From the NCBI GenBank assembly GCA_002104895.1, contig MCFG01000424.1, positions 25,001 to 37,500 of the forward strand: a stretch of 12,500 bases of DNA, written 5' to 3'. Numbering within the stretch: position 1 is the stretch's first letter; the number at the start of each line of letters is the position of its first letter. The notes under the pieces were generated by a model. It was not told where the DNA came from, ran no database searches, and worked only from the letters and a program-made list of their open reading frames with translations. Below, piece after piece: positions 1-8,398 of this stretch. Source of the DNA: Anaeromyces robustus (Eukaryota > Neocallimastigomycota > Neocallimastigomycetes > Neocallimastigales > Neocallimastigaceae). Made by a program: the position numbers and the translations under genes.

Positions 1-1001
1 TTATCTATAAATAATTATTATTTTACCTAATTATTTATTTATTTTATATTTATTCATTCATTCATTATTGTTTATTCTATTATTTTATTTTATTTTTTTT
101 TACTAATTTTTTTTTTTTTTTACATAGGCATATTATTATATATATTAATAATAACAAAAAAAAAAATTTTTTTTTTATATAATACAATTTAGTAAATAAA
201 TAAAAAAAAAATAAAAACAAAAGCTTTTCGCTTTTTTTTTAAAAATTTTTTTTCTTTAAACAAAAAAAAAAAAAAAAAAAAAAAGTAAGATATTATATAA
301 TATATATTTTATTATGTTCTTAAAATAATATATATTAATATAGATTAACTTTTTAACTTTTAAGTAAAAAAAAAAAAAAAAAACTTTTTAGAAAATAATA
401 TATTAGTAATAAGAATATAAAATATAAATAAATAATTTTTAATATTAATATTGGAATAGAAAAAATATAAATAATATTATATTGAAATAATTATTTATTT
501 ACAATTTATAAATTCGACAAAAAGTAAAGATAAAAAAAAAAAGAAAGTAAATAAAAATTAAAGAAAAAAAAAAGAAGAAGAAAGCAAATAAAAAATAAAG
601 TAATTCTATAAAAAAATCAATAAAAAAAGATAAAAAAAACGATTTAAATTGTCGAATTTAAAATAAATCAATAAATAATGAAATAGATTAGTAGATATAA
701 ATATATATTAAGAAAGATTATATATAAAATAATATAATTTAAGAATAATAAATTAATTATAAAAATAATAAATATAATACATTTATATAAATCGTATTAA
801 AGGATAGAATTAAATATTATATATTATAATAATTGATTGCAAAAAAATTTAAAATTAAAGAGAAAAAAAAAAGTTGAAAATCTATTAAAAATAAAAAATT
901 ATAAAATAGTAAATAGAATTGAATAAAATTAAAAAATATCCGAAAAACAAATAATATGATATTAACTATTATTATTTATAATAAAAAATAGATAAAAAAA
1001 A
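1..1001. other. AT-rich upstream region and leader of ras
   Basis: No coding frame is recognisable. It holds A and T runs (for example the A run at 261-284) and a small AAAAGC/GCTTTT hairpin at 219-235. An inverted repeat lies at 509-660 (separate entry). The ras promoter must be here or within the leader, but no specific core element stands out from the background of TATA-like sequence. Confidence 0.7.
509..660. repeat. 12-bp perfect inverted repeat flanking a purine-rich spacer
   Basis: TAAATTCGACAA (509-520) is matched by its reverse complement TTGTCGAATTTA (649-660). The 128-bp spacer is almost entirely A and G on the + strand. The arms carry CG dinucleotides, which are rare here, so chance matching is less likely than for a pure A/T arm. 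Confidence 0.75.
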
Positions 1002-2066
1002 ATGTCAAAGCCACAAGTTTTACGTGAATACAAAATCGGTAAATATTAATTAATTATTAATATATAAAATAAAAATTTATAAAAAAAAATATTAAAATAT
1101 TAACTATTATGATAAATATAATATTTTAAATAAAAATAGTTGTCGTTGGTGGTGGTGGTGTAGGTAAATCTGCCTTAACCATTCAATTTATTCAATCACA
1201 CTTTGTCGATGAATACGATCCAACTATTGAAGATTCATATAGAAAACAATGTATTATTGATGATGAAGTTGCTTTACTTGATGTCCTTGATACCGCTGGT
1301 CAAGAAGAATACAGTGCTATGAGAGGTAAAAATGAAATTTTAAATTTTATATAATTTAATACTAACCAAAAACCAAAAAAAAAACTGACAAATATATTTA
1401 ATATATTTTATATAATCATACAATTATATTGAAAAAAATAAATATAAATAAATAAATAAATAAATAATAGAACAAGTAAGTATTATTTTAACATTTAATA
1501 ATAAAATAATTTAAAAGTATATTATTAGGAATAAATATATTAATTAAATTTATTAAATATTCTAATAAATAATAATAGTATATGAGAACTGGTGAAGGTT
1601 TCTTATGTGTTTATGCAATTGTTTCAAGAAATTCATTTGATGAAATTTCAACATTCTATCAACAAATTTTAAGAGTAAAGGATAAAGATTATTTCCCAGT
1701 TATTATTATTGGTAACAAATGTGATTTAGAACACGACGTAAATATTTCTTTATAAGAAAAATTTATTATATAAAAATTATAAATAATACAAATAATATTA
1801 TTATAAAAAATATTAATATTATTTAATATATTCATGATAAATAGAGAGCTGTTGCTGCTAATGAAGGTCAAGAATTAGCTAGACAATTTGGATGTAGATT
1901 CATGGAAACTTCTGCCAAGCATAAGATTAATGTTGATGAAGCTTTCTATGCACTTGTTAGAGAAATTAAAAGATACAACAAGGAATCTGAACACGGATTA
2001 AAGGGCTCTTCTAGAGGTTCTCCACACCACAGAAGAAAGAAGAGATCTAAGTGTGTTGTTATGTAA
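1002..2066 (+). CDS. ras: Ras family small GTPase, five exons, 202 aa
   Basis: Exons are 1002-1038, 1140-1325, 1471-1475, 1579-1737 and 1845-2066 (609 nt, 202 aa plus TAA). The product is a membrane-anchored GDP/GTP switch for growth and cAMP/MAPK-type signalling. Visible motifs: P-loop GGGGVGKS (residues 16-23), effector region YDPTIEDSY (38-46), [16 protein letters not shown] switch II (63-78), NKCD (122-125), ETSAK (150-154), a basic tail RRKKRSK (192-198) and CaaX box CVVM (199-202), so farnesylation at Cys199 is expected. Numbering is H-Ras plus 6; the Gly12, Gly13 and Gln61 equivalents (18, 19, 67) are wild type. The Gly at 17, where animal Ras has Ala, is the fungal form. The start is fixed by an in-frame TAA at 993-995 and by homology from residue 9. 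The splice model rests on GT-AG borders and continuous family match; all four introns end in AATAG. The basic tail resembles K-Ras4B and there is no long linker as in yeast RAS1/2. Certain as Ras; the exact paralogue is not known. Confidence 0.96.
1039..1139 (+). other. ras intron 1 (101 nt, phase 1)
   Basis: Starts GTAAAT and ends AAAATAG. It splits the first Val codon of the VVVGG strand that leads into the P-loop. A TTAAC at 1100-1104, about 35 nt before the acceptor, is a plausible branch site. Confidence 0.93.
1326..1470 (+). other. ras intron 2 (145 nt, phase 1)
   Basis: Starts GTAAAA and ends AATAATAG. It interrupts the Glu codon after the conserved SAMR. Two good branch-like sequences, TACTAAC (1360-1366) and CTGAC (1385-1389), lie in its 5' half, far from the acceptor. 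A short AAAT repeat sits directly before the acceptor. It is the longest of the four introns and precedes the 5-nt exon. Confidence 0.9.
1471..1475 (+). other. 5-nt micro-exon of ras (AACAA)
   Basis: The preceding exon ends AGA G and the following one begins TAT ATG AGA. Five bases are needed to keep the frame, and AACAA, bounded by AATAG on the left and GTAAG on the right, supplies exactly Glu75-Gln76 of the invariant REQYMR (H-Ras positions 69-70, switch II). No other stretch between 1326 and 1578 with AG before and GT after was found to give this sequence. Direct splicing of 1325 to 1579 would read V-Y-E-N-W-stop. Confidence 0.88.
1476..1578 (+). other. ras intron 3 (103 nt, phase 0)
   Basis: Starts GTAAGT, the strongest donor in the gene, and ends AATAATAG, the same eight bases that end intron 2. 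The only clear TTAAC is at 1488-1492, very close to the donor. The strong donor may help a tiny exon to be recognised. Confidence 0.9.
1738..1844 (+). other. ras intron 4 (107 nt, phase 0)
   Basis: Starts GTAAAT after Asp129, just after the NKCDL guanine-specificity motif, and ends AAATAG before AGA GCT. No obvious CTAAC-type branch site is visible. Confidence 0.92.
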
Positions 2067-2603
2067 AAAATTTTACAATATTAAAATTTTGTCATTTAAA
2101 TCGATTTCATCATTTTTTTAAATAACAGAAATATCTGAAAATTTTCTTTTAATTTTTTTTTAAAAAAAAATCAAAAAAAAAAAAAAAAAATACATTACAA
2201 AGAAAAAATAGAAAAATTAAAATAATATAAACTAAACAAAATATATAAAATCCATCTTCAAATAACAATTTTCAATATAAAGTTTTTTTATTTAATTATT
2301 AATCTAAATTTAAACAAAACAATCAAAAAAAAAATACAAAACAAAAATTAGCAAAAAAAAAAAAAAAATAATTTAAAATATATTATAAAAAAATAATGAA
2401 GAAAATGATATTTCCTTTAATTAATTAATTTAAACACGATAGAATATTTTTTATAATTAGATTAAAAAAAAATATATAATATAAAAGTTAAAAAAAAAAA
2501 ACATTAATATCTTTAACTTAAAATGTATATTTTTATATAAGAACTTATTAGATTAATATAAACAGAAAAAGGATATATATATATCATTACTTTTTTTATA
2601 AAA

Positions 2604-2660
2604 CATTAAAAAAAAAAAATCATTAAAAAAAAATCATTAAAAAAAAAATCATTAAAAAAT
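2604..2660. repeat. Short tandem repeat, CATT plus A run, four copies
   Basis: CATT followed by 6 to 12 A starts at 2604, 2621, 2635 and 2650 (spacing 17, 14 and 15 bp). Confidence 0.8.
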
Positions 2661-3036
2661 ATTTAAAAATTAAAAAAAAAAAAAAATCTTTATTCATTCT
2701 TTCTTTTTAATATTTTTTTTTTGTTTTTAGTATTATTGAATATGCATTTATTTTTATTCAATTTAAAAATGAAAATTTATCATTTTATTATAACATTTAT
2801 AATTTAAATACAAAACCTTTTATAAATAATAAAAAGAAAGTAATAATAAATTTTGTATTTTTTTTTTATTAGTAAATGATAAAAAAAAAAAAAAAAAAAG
2901 AAAGAAAAAAAAAAGGTTTAAATATCTTTTTATAGAATTTTTTTTTTATTTTTCTTTATTTAGTTTTTTTTTTTTTTTTTTTTTTCTTCTTTATCTTTTT
3001 CTTTTTATTTTATTTATAATTATTTTATATATATAT

Positions 3037-3083
3037 ATATTATTTAATTATTATAATATAATGAAGTAATAATTAAATAATAT
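3037..3083. repeat. 17-bp perfect inverted repeat, 13-nt spacer
   Basis: ATATTATTTAATTATTA (3037-3053) is followed after 13 nt by its exact reverse complement (3067-3083). All arm bases are A/T, so some such matches are expected in this background. Confidence 0.8.
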
Positions 3084-3158
3084 TTTTTAAAAAAAAGAAA
3101 TTATAATAAAATAAGAAAAAAGAAAAAGAAGAAAAAAAAGGTAAAAAAAAAAAAAGTC

Positions 3159-3188
3159 CTTAATATTATAATCAATTATAATATTAAG
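3159..3188. repeat. 14-bp perfect hairpin with 2-nt spacer
   Basis: CTTAATATTATAAT (3159-3172), CA, then ATTATAATATTAAG (3175-3188). It lies about 75 bp from the preceding 17-bp inverted repeat. Confidence 0.85.
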
Positions 3189-3735
3189 TTAATAACCATT
3201 TTTCATTCTATTAATTAATTATGAAACAAGAAAAATAATATACCAAATTCTATAAAAACGATAAAAGCAAAAAAAAAGAAAAAAATTTTTTTTTTTTTAT
3301 TTTATTTTATAGGTAAGAAAATATATATACGTAGAAATTGATAAATAGGAAAAAAAAAATAGAATAGAATAATAATATAATAATAAAAAGGAATAAATAA
3401 AAAATAATAATAAATAATAATTTTAGTAATAATAGTAAATAAATAAATCAATAATCTTAATAAATAGTAAATAATAAATAATCATAGTAAATAATAATAA
3501 TAATAGTAATAATATTTAAAAAACAAAACATTAAAATATTTTTTTTTATTTCTTAGACATAAAATAAAATAAAAAAAAAAAAAAAAAAAAAAAAAAACAA
3601 TAAAAATAAAAATAAATTTTAGAAATTTATCATAAAATATATATATATAATTTTTTTTTTTTTTATATAGTTTTAAAAAAAAAAAAAAAGAAAAAGAAAA
3701 GATATTCATTAATATAAAATTTTTAATTTTTATTT

Positions 3736-3817
3736 AAGAAAAGAAAAGAAAAAAAAGTAAAAGAAAAAAGAAAATAAGAAAGAAAAAGAAAAAAGAAAAA
3801 AGAAAAAAAGAAAGAGA
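3736..3817. repeat. Polypurine tract (GA4-5 type)
   Basis: About 80 bases of AGAAA/GAAAAA units on the + strand with only two pyrimidine interruptions. Such tracts can form triplex DNA or mark a transcript end, but nothing here shows which. Confidence 0.8.
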
Positions 3818-3883
3818 TTTAATAAAGATTTTTAAAATAATAATTTTTTATTATAATAAAAAAATACTAAAAATAATAAAATA

Positions 3884-4165
3884 ATAATAAAATAAAATAA
3901 AAAAATAAAAATAAAAATAATAATAATAATAAAATAATATTAATAATATTAATAATTATAATAATAATAATATAATATAATAATAATAATAAAACAATTA
4001 AAAATATAATAGTAATAAAAGTAGTAATAATTAAAGTAGTAATAAAAGAATACTAAATAGAATATAAAAATATAATTATCATTATTATAAATATGGTATA
4101 ATAATGAATAATAAATAATAATAATAAATAATAATAATCATAATAATAATAATAATAATAAATTA
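3884..4165. repeat. TAA trinucleotide repeat field
   Basis: Broken (TAA)n and (ATA)n tracts, densest at about 3914-3932, 3958-3992 and 4116-4162. Stops fill the frames, so this is not a homopolymer-coding exon. Confidence 0.85.
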
Positions 4166-4217
4166 ATCAATTAATAATTATAATAAAACTTTTTAATGAA
4201 AAAAAAAATAATAATAA

Positions 4218-4266
4218 TAATAAAAAAACATAAAAAAAAACATAAAAAAAAACATAAAAAAAAAAT
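4218..4266. repeat. 12-bp tandem repeat (CAT plus A run)
   Basis: CAT recurs at 4229, 4241 and 4253 separated by A runs, an exact 12-bp period. Confidence 0.8.
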
Positions 4267-4569
4267 AAAAATAAAAAAAAGCATAATAATAATTAATAAT
4301 GGTAAAGATAACAATGATAATAGTAATAAATAATATTTTGAATGAATTTTTATTACTATAAAAAAAAAAATGAAAGAAAAGAAAAGAAAAAAAAAAAGTT
4401 TTTTTTTTTTGTAATAATTTATAATATTTTGTTTTTAATATTTTATTTTTAATTTATATATATATTGAGGTTTAATTAGTATTTTTTGGTTATAAAAAAG
4501 TAAATTTTAAATTATGAATTTTAGTTATGAAAAAAAAAAACAAAAAAAAAAAAAAAAAAAAAAAAGAAT

Positions 4570-5154
4570 TCATTTAAATCATCTTTCTAATTAGATTTTT
4601 CCTATTATAGAAATTAGAATTCTCGATTTATAATTAAAAATTTAATTAAAAAAAAATTATTATTTTTTTTAATAAGGTCTTCAAACTGAACAATTTTACT
4701 TTTTTATATTACTACCTTTTATTAATTCAAAAATTTATTAATTCAAAAAAAGGTAAATTAAAAAGATTCAAAGATATTTTTGATCAAACATTGAACTAAC
4801 TATTAAAAAATATAATAATTAATAATAATAATATATTTTAAAAAGAAAATATATAATTCAGTAATATTTTTAATCTTTATTATATTTATTATTGTCATCA
4901 CTATTATTTATACTATAATAAAATTAATTTTTTATAAAGGTTTTCCATCTAAACCTTTTAACTATATTACCATGATGATCACCAGCTAATAAAAAATTAA
5001 TAAAGTTAATATCTGTAAATCTAAATAATTATATTGAATTGGACTACCCATCAACTTTAATAATATATAATATTAATAATGATATAAAATATTGATTAAT
5101 TCAAAAAAAATCCCAAAGAGGTTTGGTCGATATTGAATTACTAATAATATGTTA

Positions 5155-5160
<6 letters not shown>
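4570..5160 (-). pseudogene. Possible decayed coding or repeat relic
   Basis: Base composition here is less skewed than the surroundings and minus-strand frames give protein-like segments broken by stops and frame changes. Reading downward from about 5150: ISNSISTKPLWDFF, then ELINILYH and LMGSPIQYNY, then in another frame RFTDINFINFLLAGDHHG continuing to NIVKRFRWKTF (frame open 4924-5028). The + strand also has a 38-codon open stretch (about 4975-5090), so the strand is not settled. FFELIN-like words appear twice (about 5095 and 4740). No family was recognised. It may instead be part of a dispersed repeat of this genome. Confidence 0.3.
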
Positions 5161-5185
<25 letters not shown>

Positions 5186-5194
5186 TTATTCAAC

Positions 5195-5375
5195 TACAAA
5201 GTCGTATTTTTTTTTTTTTTTTTTTTTTGCTTTATCTGGGGTATGCAAGTCTTTTTTTGATACGAATCTCATATATATAAAATAGCTTTAAGACAGCTAA
5301 TGGACGACTTCGACCTCTATATCTGCTGGGTTCTTTTATAAAAGTTGTCGCTCAAATTGAAAACACTCGTTGCAA
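5195..5375. other. GC-raised island, unassigned (structured RNA or repeat fragment)
   Basis: This stretch holds most of the CG dinucleotides of the central 5 kb. It can form TAGCT/AGCTA (5283-5287 with 5295-5299) and GACGACTT/AAGTTGTC (5303-5310 with 5342-5349, one G-U pair) with GACC/GGTT (5312-5315 with 5329-5332) inside the loop. On the minus strand a 39-codon frame is open (5232-5351) with an Arg-rich segment YRGRSRPLAVLKLF. I do not recognise it as a tRNA, 5S rRNA or spliceosomal RNA. It may be a transposable-element remnant. Confidence 0.35.
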
Positions 5376-5399
5376 ATTATTTTTACTTTATATTAATAT

Positions 5400-5866
5400 A
5401 TATTATAATGATTGTGGAATTAAGTAAATCTATATATATAATATATATATATATAGTAATAATAATAATATAAAAAAATTGTATGTATTATATAATATAT
5501 ATTTAATTAACATAATCAATCTATCAATAATATTAAATAAAATTAATATATAGGATAAGAATATAAAAGAAAGAATTTTAAATAATAAAAGTAGAGAATA
5601 GTGAAAATAATTAAAAAAATAAATAAATTAGTAAAACAGTTAAGAATAGGAAATATAGTTTAACAGGTAGTTACTAATAAAAATATATTAAATTGTAAAT
5701 ATTAGTTTGATAGATAAGTCATATATTAAAGAATATTTTTAAAAAAGAATATTTAACTTAGAAGATTATCTAATTAATAAATATTAAATAGAACTTAAAA
5801 AATATAATAATTAATTATAGTAGTGTAGTATAAATATTAGATGCTAATATCAAAGATAATTATTAT
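5400..5866. other. AT-rich spacer with no supported gene
   Basis: TA and TAA repeats to about 5490, then purine-leaning sequence with many in-frame stops. Short protein-like segments occur (for example KTVKNRKYSLTGSY at about 5633-5674) but no frame is maintained. Confidence 0.6.
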
Positions 5867-5956
5867 TAGAATATATATTATTTTATATTTAAAACTTATA
5901 GGTGTCATAAATCTCTCTTTATTCTAGAATATATATTATTTTATATTTAAAACTTA
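5867..5956. repeat. 32-bp exact direct repeat, 58-bp period
   Basis: The 32 bases at 5867-5898, beginning TAGAATATATATTATTTTAT, recur exactly at 5925-5956. The second copy lies inside the start of the large tandem unit, so this is a nested short duplication at its left edge. Confidence 0.88.
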
Positions 5957-6370
5957 CAGTTTTTTTTCCCTAAACATAAAATAATTGATACTTTTGAGAA
6001 AAGTTGTATCATTTTTTTTCTTCTTTTTTTTATTTTTTATTTTAATTCTATATCAATAAATATGTACTAAATCTATATTAATAAATATGTAATAAATATG
6101 TACTTCATATAAATCTAAATCTAATAATAATAAATAATAATAATAAAAGCAAACAAAAAAATGTTTAAAAAAAAAAGAAAAAGAAAAAGAAAATTATTCC
6201 ATTAAAGTTAAATAATTCATGGATACATTTTTTTTTTCTTTTTCTTTTTTTTTTATTAAAGATATATAAATAAAAAAAAATTAATATTATTAAATAATAT
6301 GTAATAAAGAACATAAAAAAGTGAATTTTTTCCCATTTCTTTTAGTTAATCTTAAAAAAAATTCATTCAA
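5903..6370. repeat. Large tandem repeat, copy A
   Basis: It begins TGTCATAAATCTCTCTTT and ends ATTCATTCAA. Shared landmarks with copy B, in order: TTCCCTAAACATAA, GAAAAGTTGTAT, TACTTCATATAAATCTAAAT, AAGCAAACAAAAAAATGTTT, an A/G tract, CATTAAAGTTAAAT, TGGATACATTTTTT, AAAGATATATAAATAAAA, AAAGAACATAAAAAAGTGAA and CCCATTTCTTTTAG. Copy A has an extra segment of about 55 bp (roughly 6045-6100) with its own ATAAATATGTA repeat. No open frame and no terminal inverted repeat were seen. Confidence 0.9.
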
Positions 6371-6375
6371 TTTAG

Positions 6376-6796
6376 TGTCATAAATATCTCTTTAATCTAG
6401 AATATATTATCTTATATTTAAATCTTGTAGTTTTTTTTCCCTAAACATAATATAATTGATAATTTTAGGAAAAGTTGTATTTTTTTTTTTTTTTTTTTTT
6501 TTCTATAAATTTACTTCATATAAATCTAAATCTAATAATGATAATAAATAATAATAATAGAAGCAAACAAAAAAATGTTTTTTAAAAAAAAAAAAGAAAA
6601 AAAGAAAAAGAAAATCATTCCATTAAAGTTAAATGATTAATGGATACATTTTTTTTTTTTTTTTTTCATTTTTTCATTAAAGATATATAAATAAAAAAAA
6701 AAATTAATATTATTAAATAATATGTAATAAAGAACATAAAAAAGTGAATTTTTTCCCATTTCTTTTAGTCTTTAAAAAAATAAAAAATTCATTCAA
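6376..6796. repeat. Large tandem repeat, copy B
   Basis: It begins TGTCATAAATATCTCTTT directly after copy A and ends ATTCATTCAA. It follows the same order of landmarks and differs by scattered substitutions and homopolymer length changes. Confidence 0.9.
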
Positions 6797-6802
6797 TTAA
6801 AC

Positions 6803-6832
6803 CAAAGTTAAATAATTAATGGATACATTTTT
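6803..6832. repeat. Fragment of the large tandem repeat
   Basis: AAAGTTAAATAATTAATGG followed by ATACATTTTTT matches an internal part of the unit (6205-6233 and 6625-6655). It directly follows copy B, so a third copy was truncated or internally deleted. Confidence 0.7.
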
Positions 6833-7171
6833 TAGAGATAAATATTAAAAAATTATTATTATTAATTATTATTAAAAATAATATATAATAAAAAATAAAA
6901 ATAAAATAAAATAATAAAAAAAAGCTTAATTATTTAATAAAAAATATATATCTTATATATTAATTTTTTTTTCCTTTTCATTTTTTTAAAAATAAATGAC
7001 CCATGTTAAATTATAACAGTAGAACAATAGAATCATAGAATCATAATCTACTACAATAATAATAATACATAATAATCTTTAAATTATTTAATCCTTAATA
7101 TTTAAAAAAAATAAAAATAAAATAAATAAATATTAAAATTAAAATTGATATGAAAGATGATATATCTATCT

Positions 7172-7205
7172 AAAAAAAAAAGTATAATATTATACTTTTT
7201 TTTTT
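7172..7205. repeat. Perfect 34-bp palindrome
   Basis: Ten A, then GTATAATATTATAC, then ten T. It is symmetric about 7188/7189 with no spacer, and lies about 400 bp before the start codon of the SPATA4-like gene. Confidence 0.9.
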
Positions 7206-7491
7206 TTCATAATTATATTATTATAATTTTGATTAATTTTTAACTTTTAGATATATAATGAAATAAAATTAGTATTTTCATTATAAAAAAAAAAAAAGAA
7301 AAAAAAAATTATTAAATAATAAAGTTTATATATATATATCCATATACACCTGTTACATATCTATCTCTTTTTATACTTTGAAAAAAAAATTAAGAAAAAG
7401 AATAAAAAAAAAATTTCCGTTTGCATAATAAGAGTTACCATATGTAATATTATTATTTATATCAATTAATATAAAAAAGTTAACAATAATA

Positions 7492-7523
<32 letters not shown>

Positions 7524-7555
7524 CAATTAATAAATAAATACATAAAATAAATACA

Positions 7556-7590
7556 TAAAATAAAATAAAATAAAATAAAATAAAATAAAA
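7556..7590. repeat. (TAAAA)7 microsatellite
   Basis: Seven exact TAAAA units in the presumed leader, ending 17 bp before the start codon at 7608. The repeat supplies the upstream in-frame stop at 7581-7583. Confidence 0.95.
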
Positions 7591-7607
7591 AAAAAAAGTA
7601 TAAAAAA

Positions 7608-8367
7608 ATGAATGCAGGCGTTCCAAGAGTGATTATACATTGGTTACAATCTTTAAACTTAACACTACCTTATAGTTATCCAAAAAGAGATTTAGCGGAT
7701 GGTCGAGTCGTAGCAGAAATATTTAATCATTATTATAATCATCAAATTAATGTGGATATGTTATATTCTAGTCCTTCTTTTAAACATCGTGAAGATAATT
7801 GGAATCAGTTACAAAAATTTTTTAAAAAAAATAAAATTAATGTACCTGAATCCGTCATATTACCTGTTTTAAATTGTTATGAGGATGGGGCTATTGAATT
7901 TTTAAAATATATTTATACACTATTAACTAATAAAAAGTAAAAAAAAAAAAAAAAAAAGATATCTTTTCTTTTTATAAATTAAGAATAAATAACCGAAAAA
8001 AAAAAAATAACAATTATATATATAACTTTATTAATACAAAATTTATATTTATATATATATATATCTTTTTATATCTATACTTTTTTATTTTTCTTCTTTT
8101 CTTTTATATCTTATCTTATTTTATATATAATATACATATATATCTTTTTATATCTATACTTTTTTTTTTCTTTTCTATTATATTATCTTATCTTATTTTA
8201 TATATAATACATATACATATATATATATGTTTAAAAATAAAATAAAAAAAATAAAAATTCATTATGCAATTATATTTGGAACATATTATAAAAAAAAAAA
8301 AAAAAAAAACAAATAATGATGAAATATAACTAAATATAACCAAAATATATCTATTAATATATATGCG

Positions 8368-8398
<31 letters not shown>

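Larger units (their letters stand above)
2067..4560. other. Long non-coding AT-rich stretch after ras
   Basis: It begins with the ras 3' untranslated region. No gene was found on either strand. Contents include A/T homopolymers (for example 3571-3597), a CATTA-poly(A) repeat at 2604-2660, a 12-bp CAT-poly(A) repeat at 4218-4266, many TAA trinucleotide tracts between about 3360 and 4165, a polypurine tract and two perfect hairpins (separate entries). Confidence 0.75.
6833..7607. other. Upstream region and leader of the SPATA4-like gene
   Basis: No coding frame. It contains a 34-bp palindrome (7172-7205), a slightly richer patch at 7340-7445 with GCATAATAAGAGTTACCATA, an A run (7497-7523) and (TAAAA)7 at 7556-7590 directly before the start codon. 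The promoter is probably between the palindrome and the A run, but no element is diagnostic. Confidence 0.6.

Noticed and set aside
219-240. Bacterial-type intrinsic terminator (AAAAGC hairpin followed by T run)
   Set aside because: The introns and genes are eukaryotic; a short A/T stem with a T run is common here by chance.
1689-1871. 60-codon open frame on the minus strand
   Set aside because: It lies antisense to ras exon 4, intron 4 and the start of exon 5, has the Asn/Ile-rich composition of reversed AT-rich sequence, and matches no family.
3482-3709. 75-codon open frame on the minus strand
   Set aside because: It encodes almost only Phe, Tyr, Ile and Lys from T runs and TA repeats. 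It is a low-complexity artefact, not a membrane protein.
5283-5320. tRNA or SINE with Pol III A and B boxes (TAGC... and CTTCGACC)
   Set aside because: The match to the B box is partial, the A box is poor, and no acceptor stem or cloverleaf can be drawn on either strand.
7430-7440. AAGAGTTACCA shared with 10206-10216 as a regulatory motif
   Set aside because: Only two copies, one of them not near a gene, and no wider flanking similarity.
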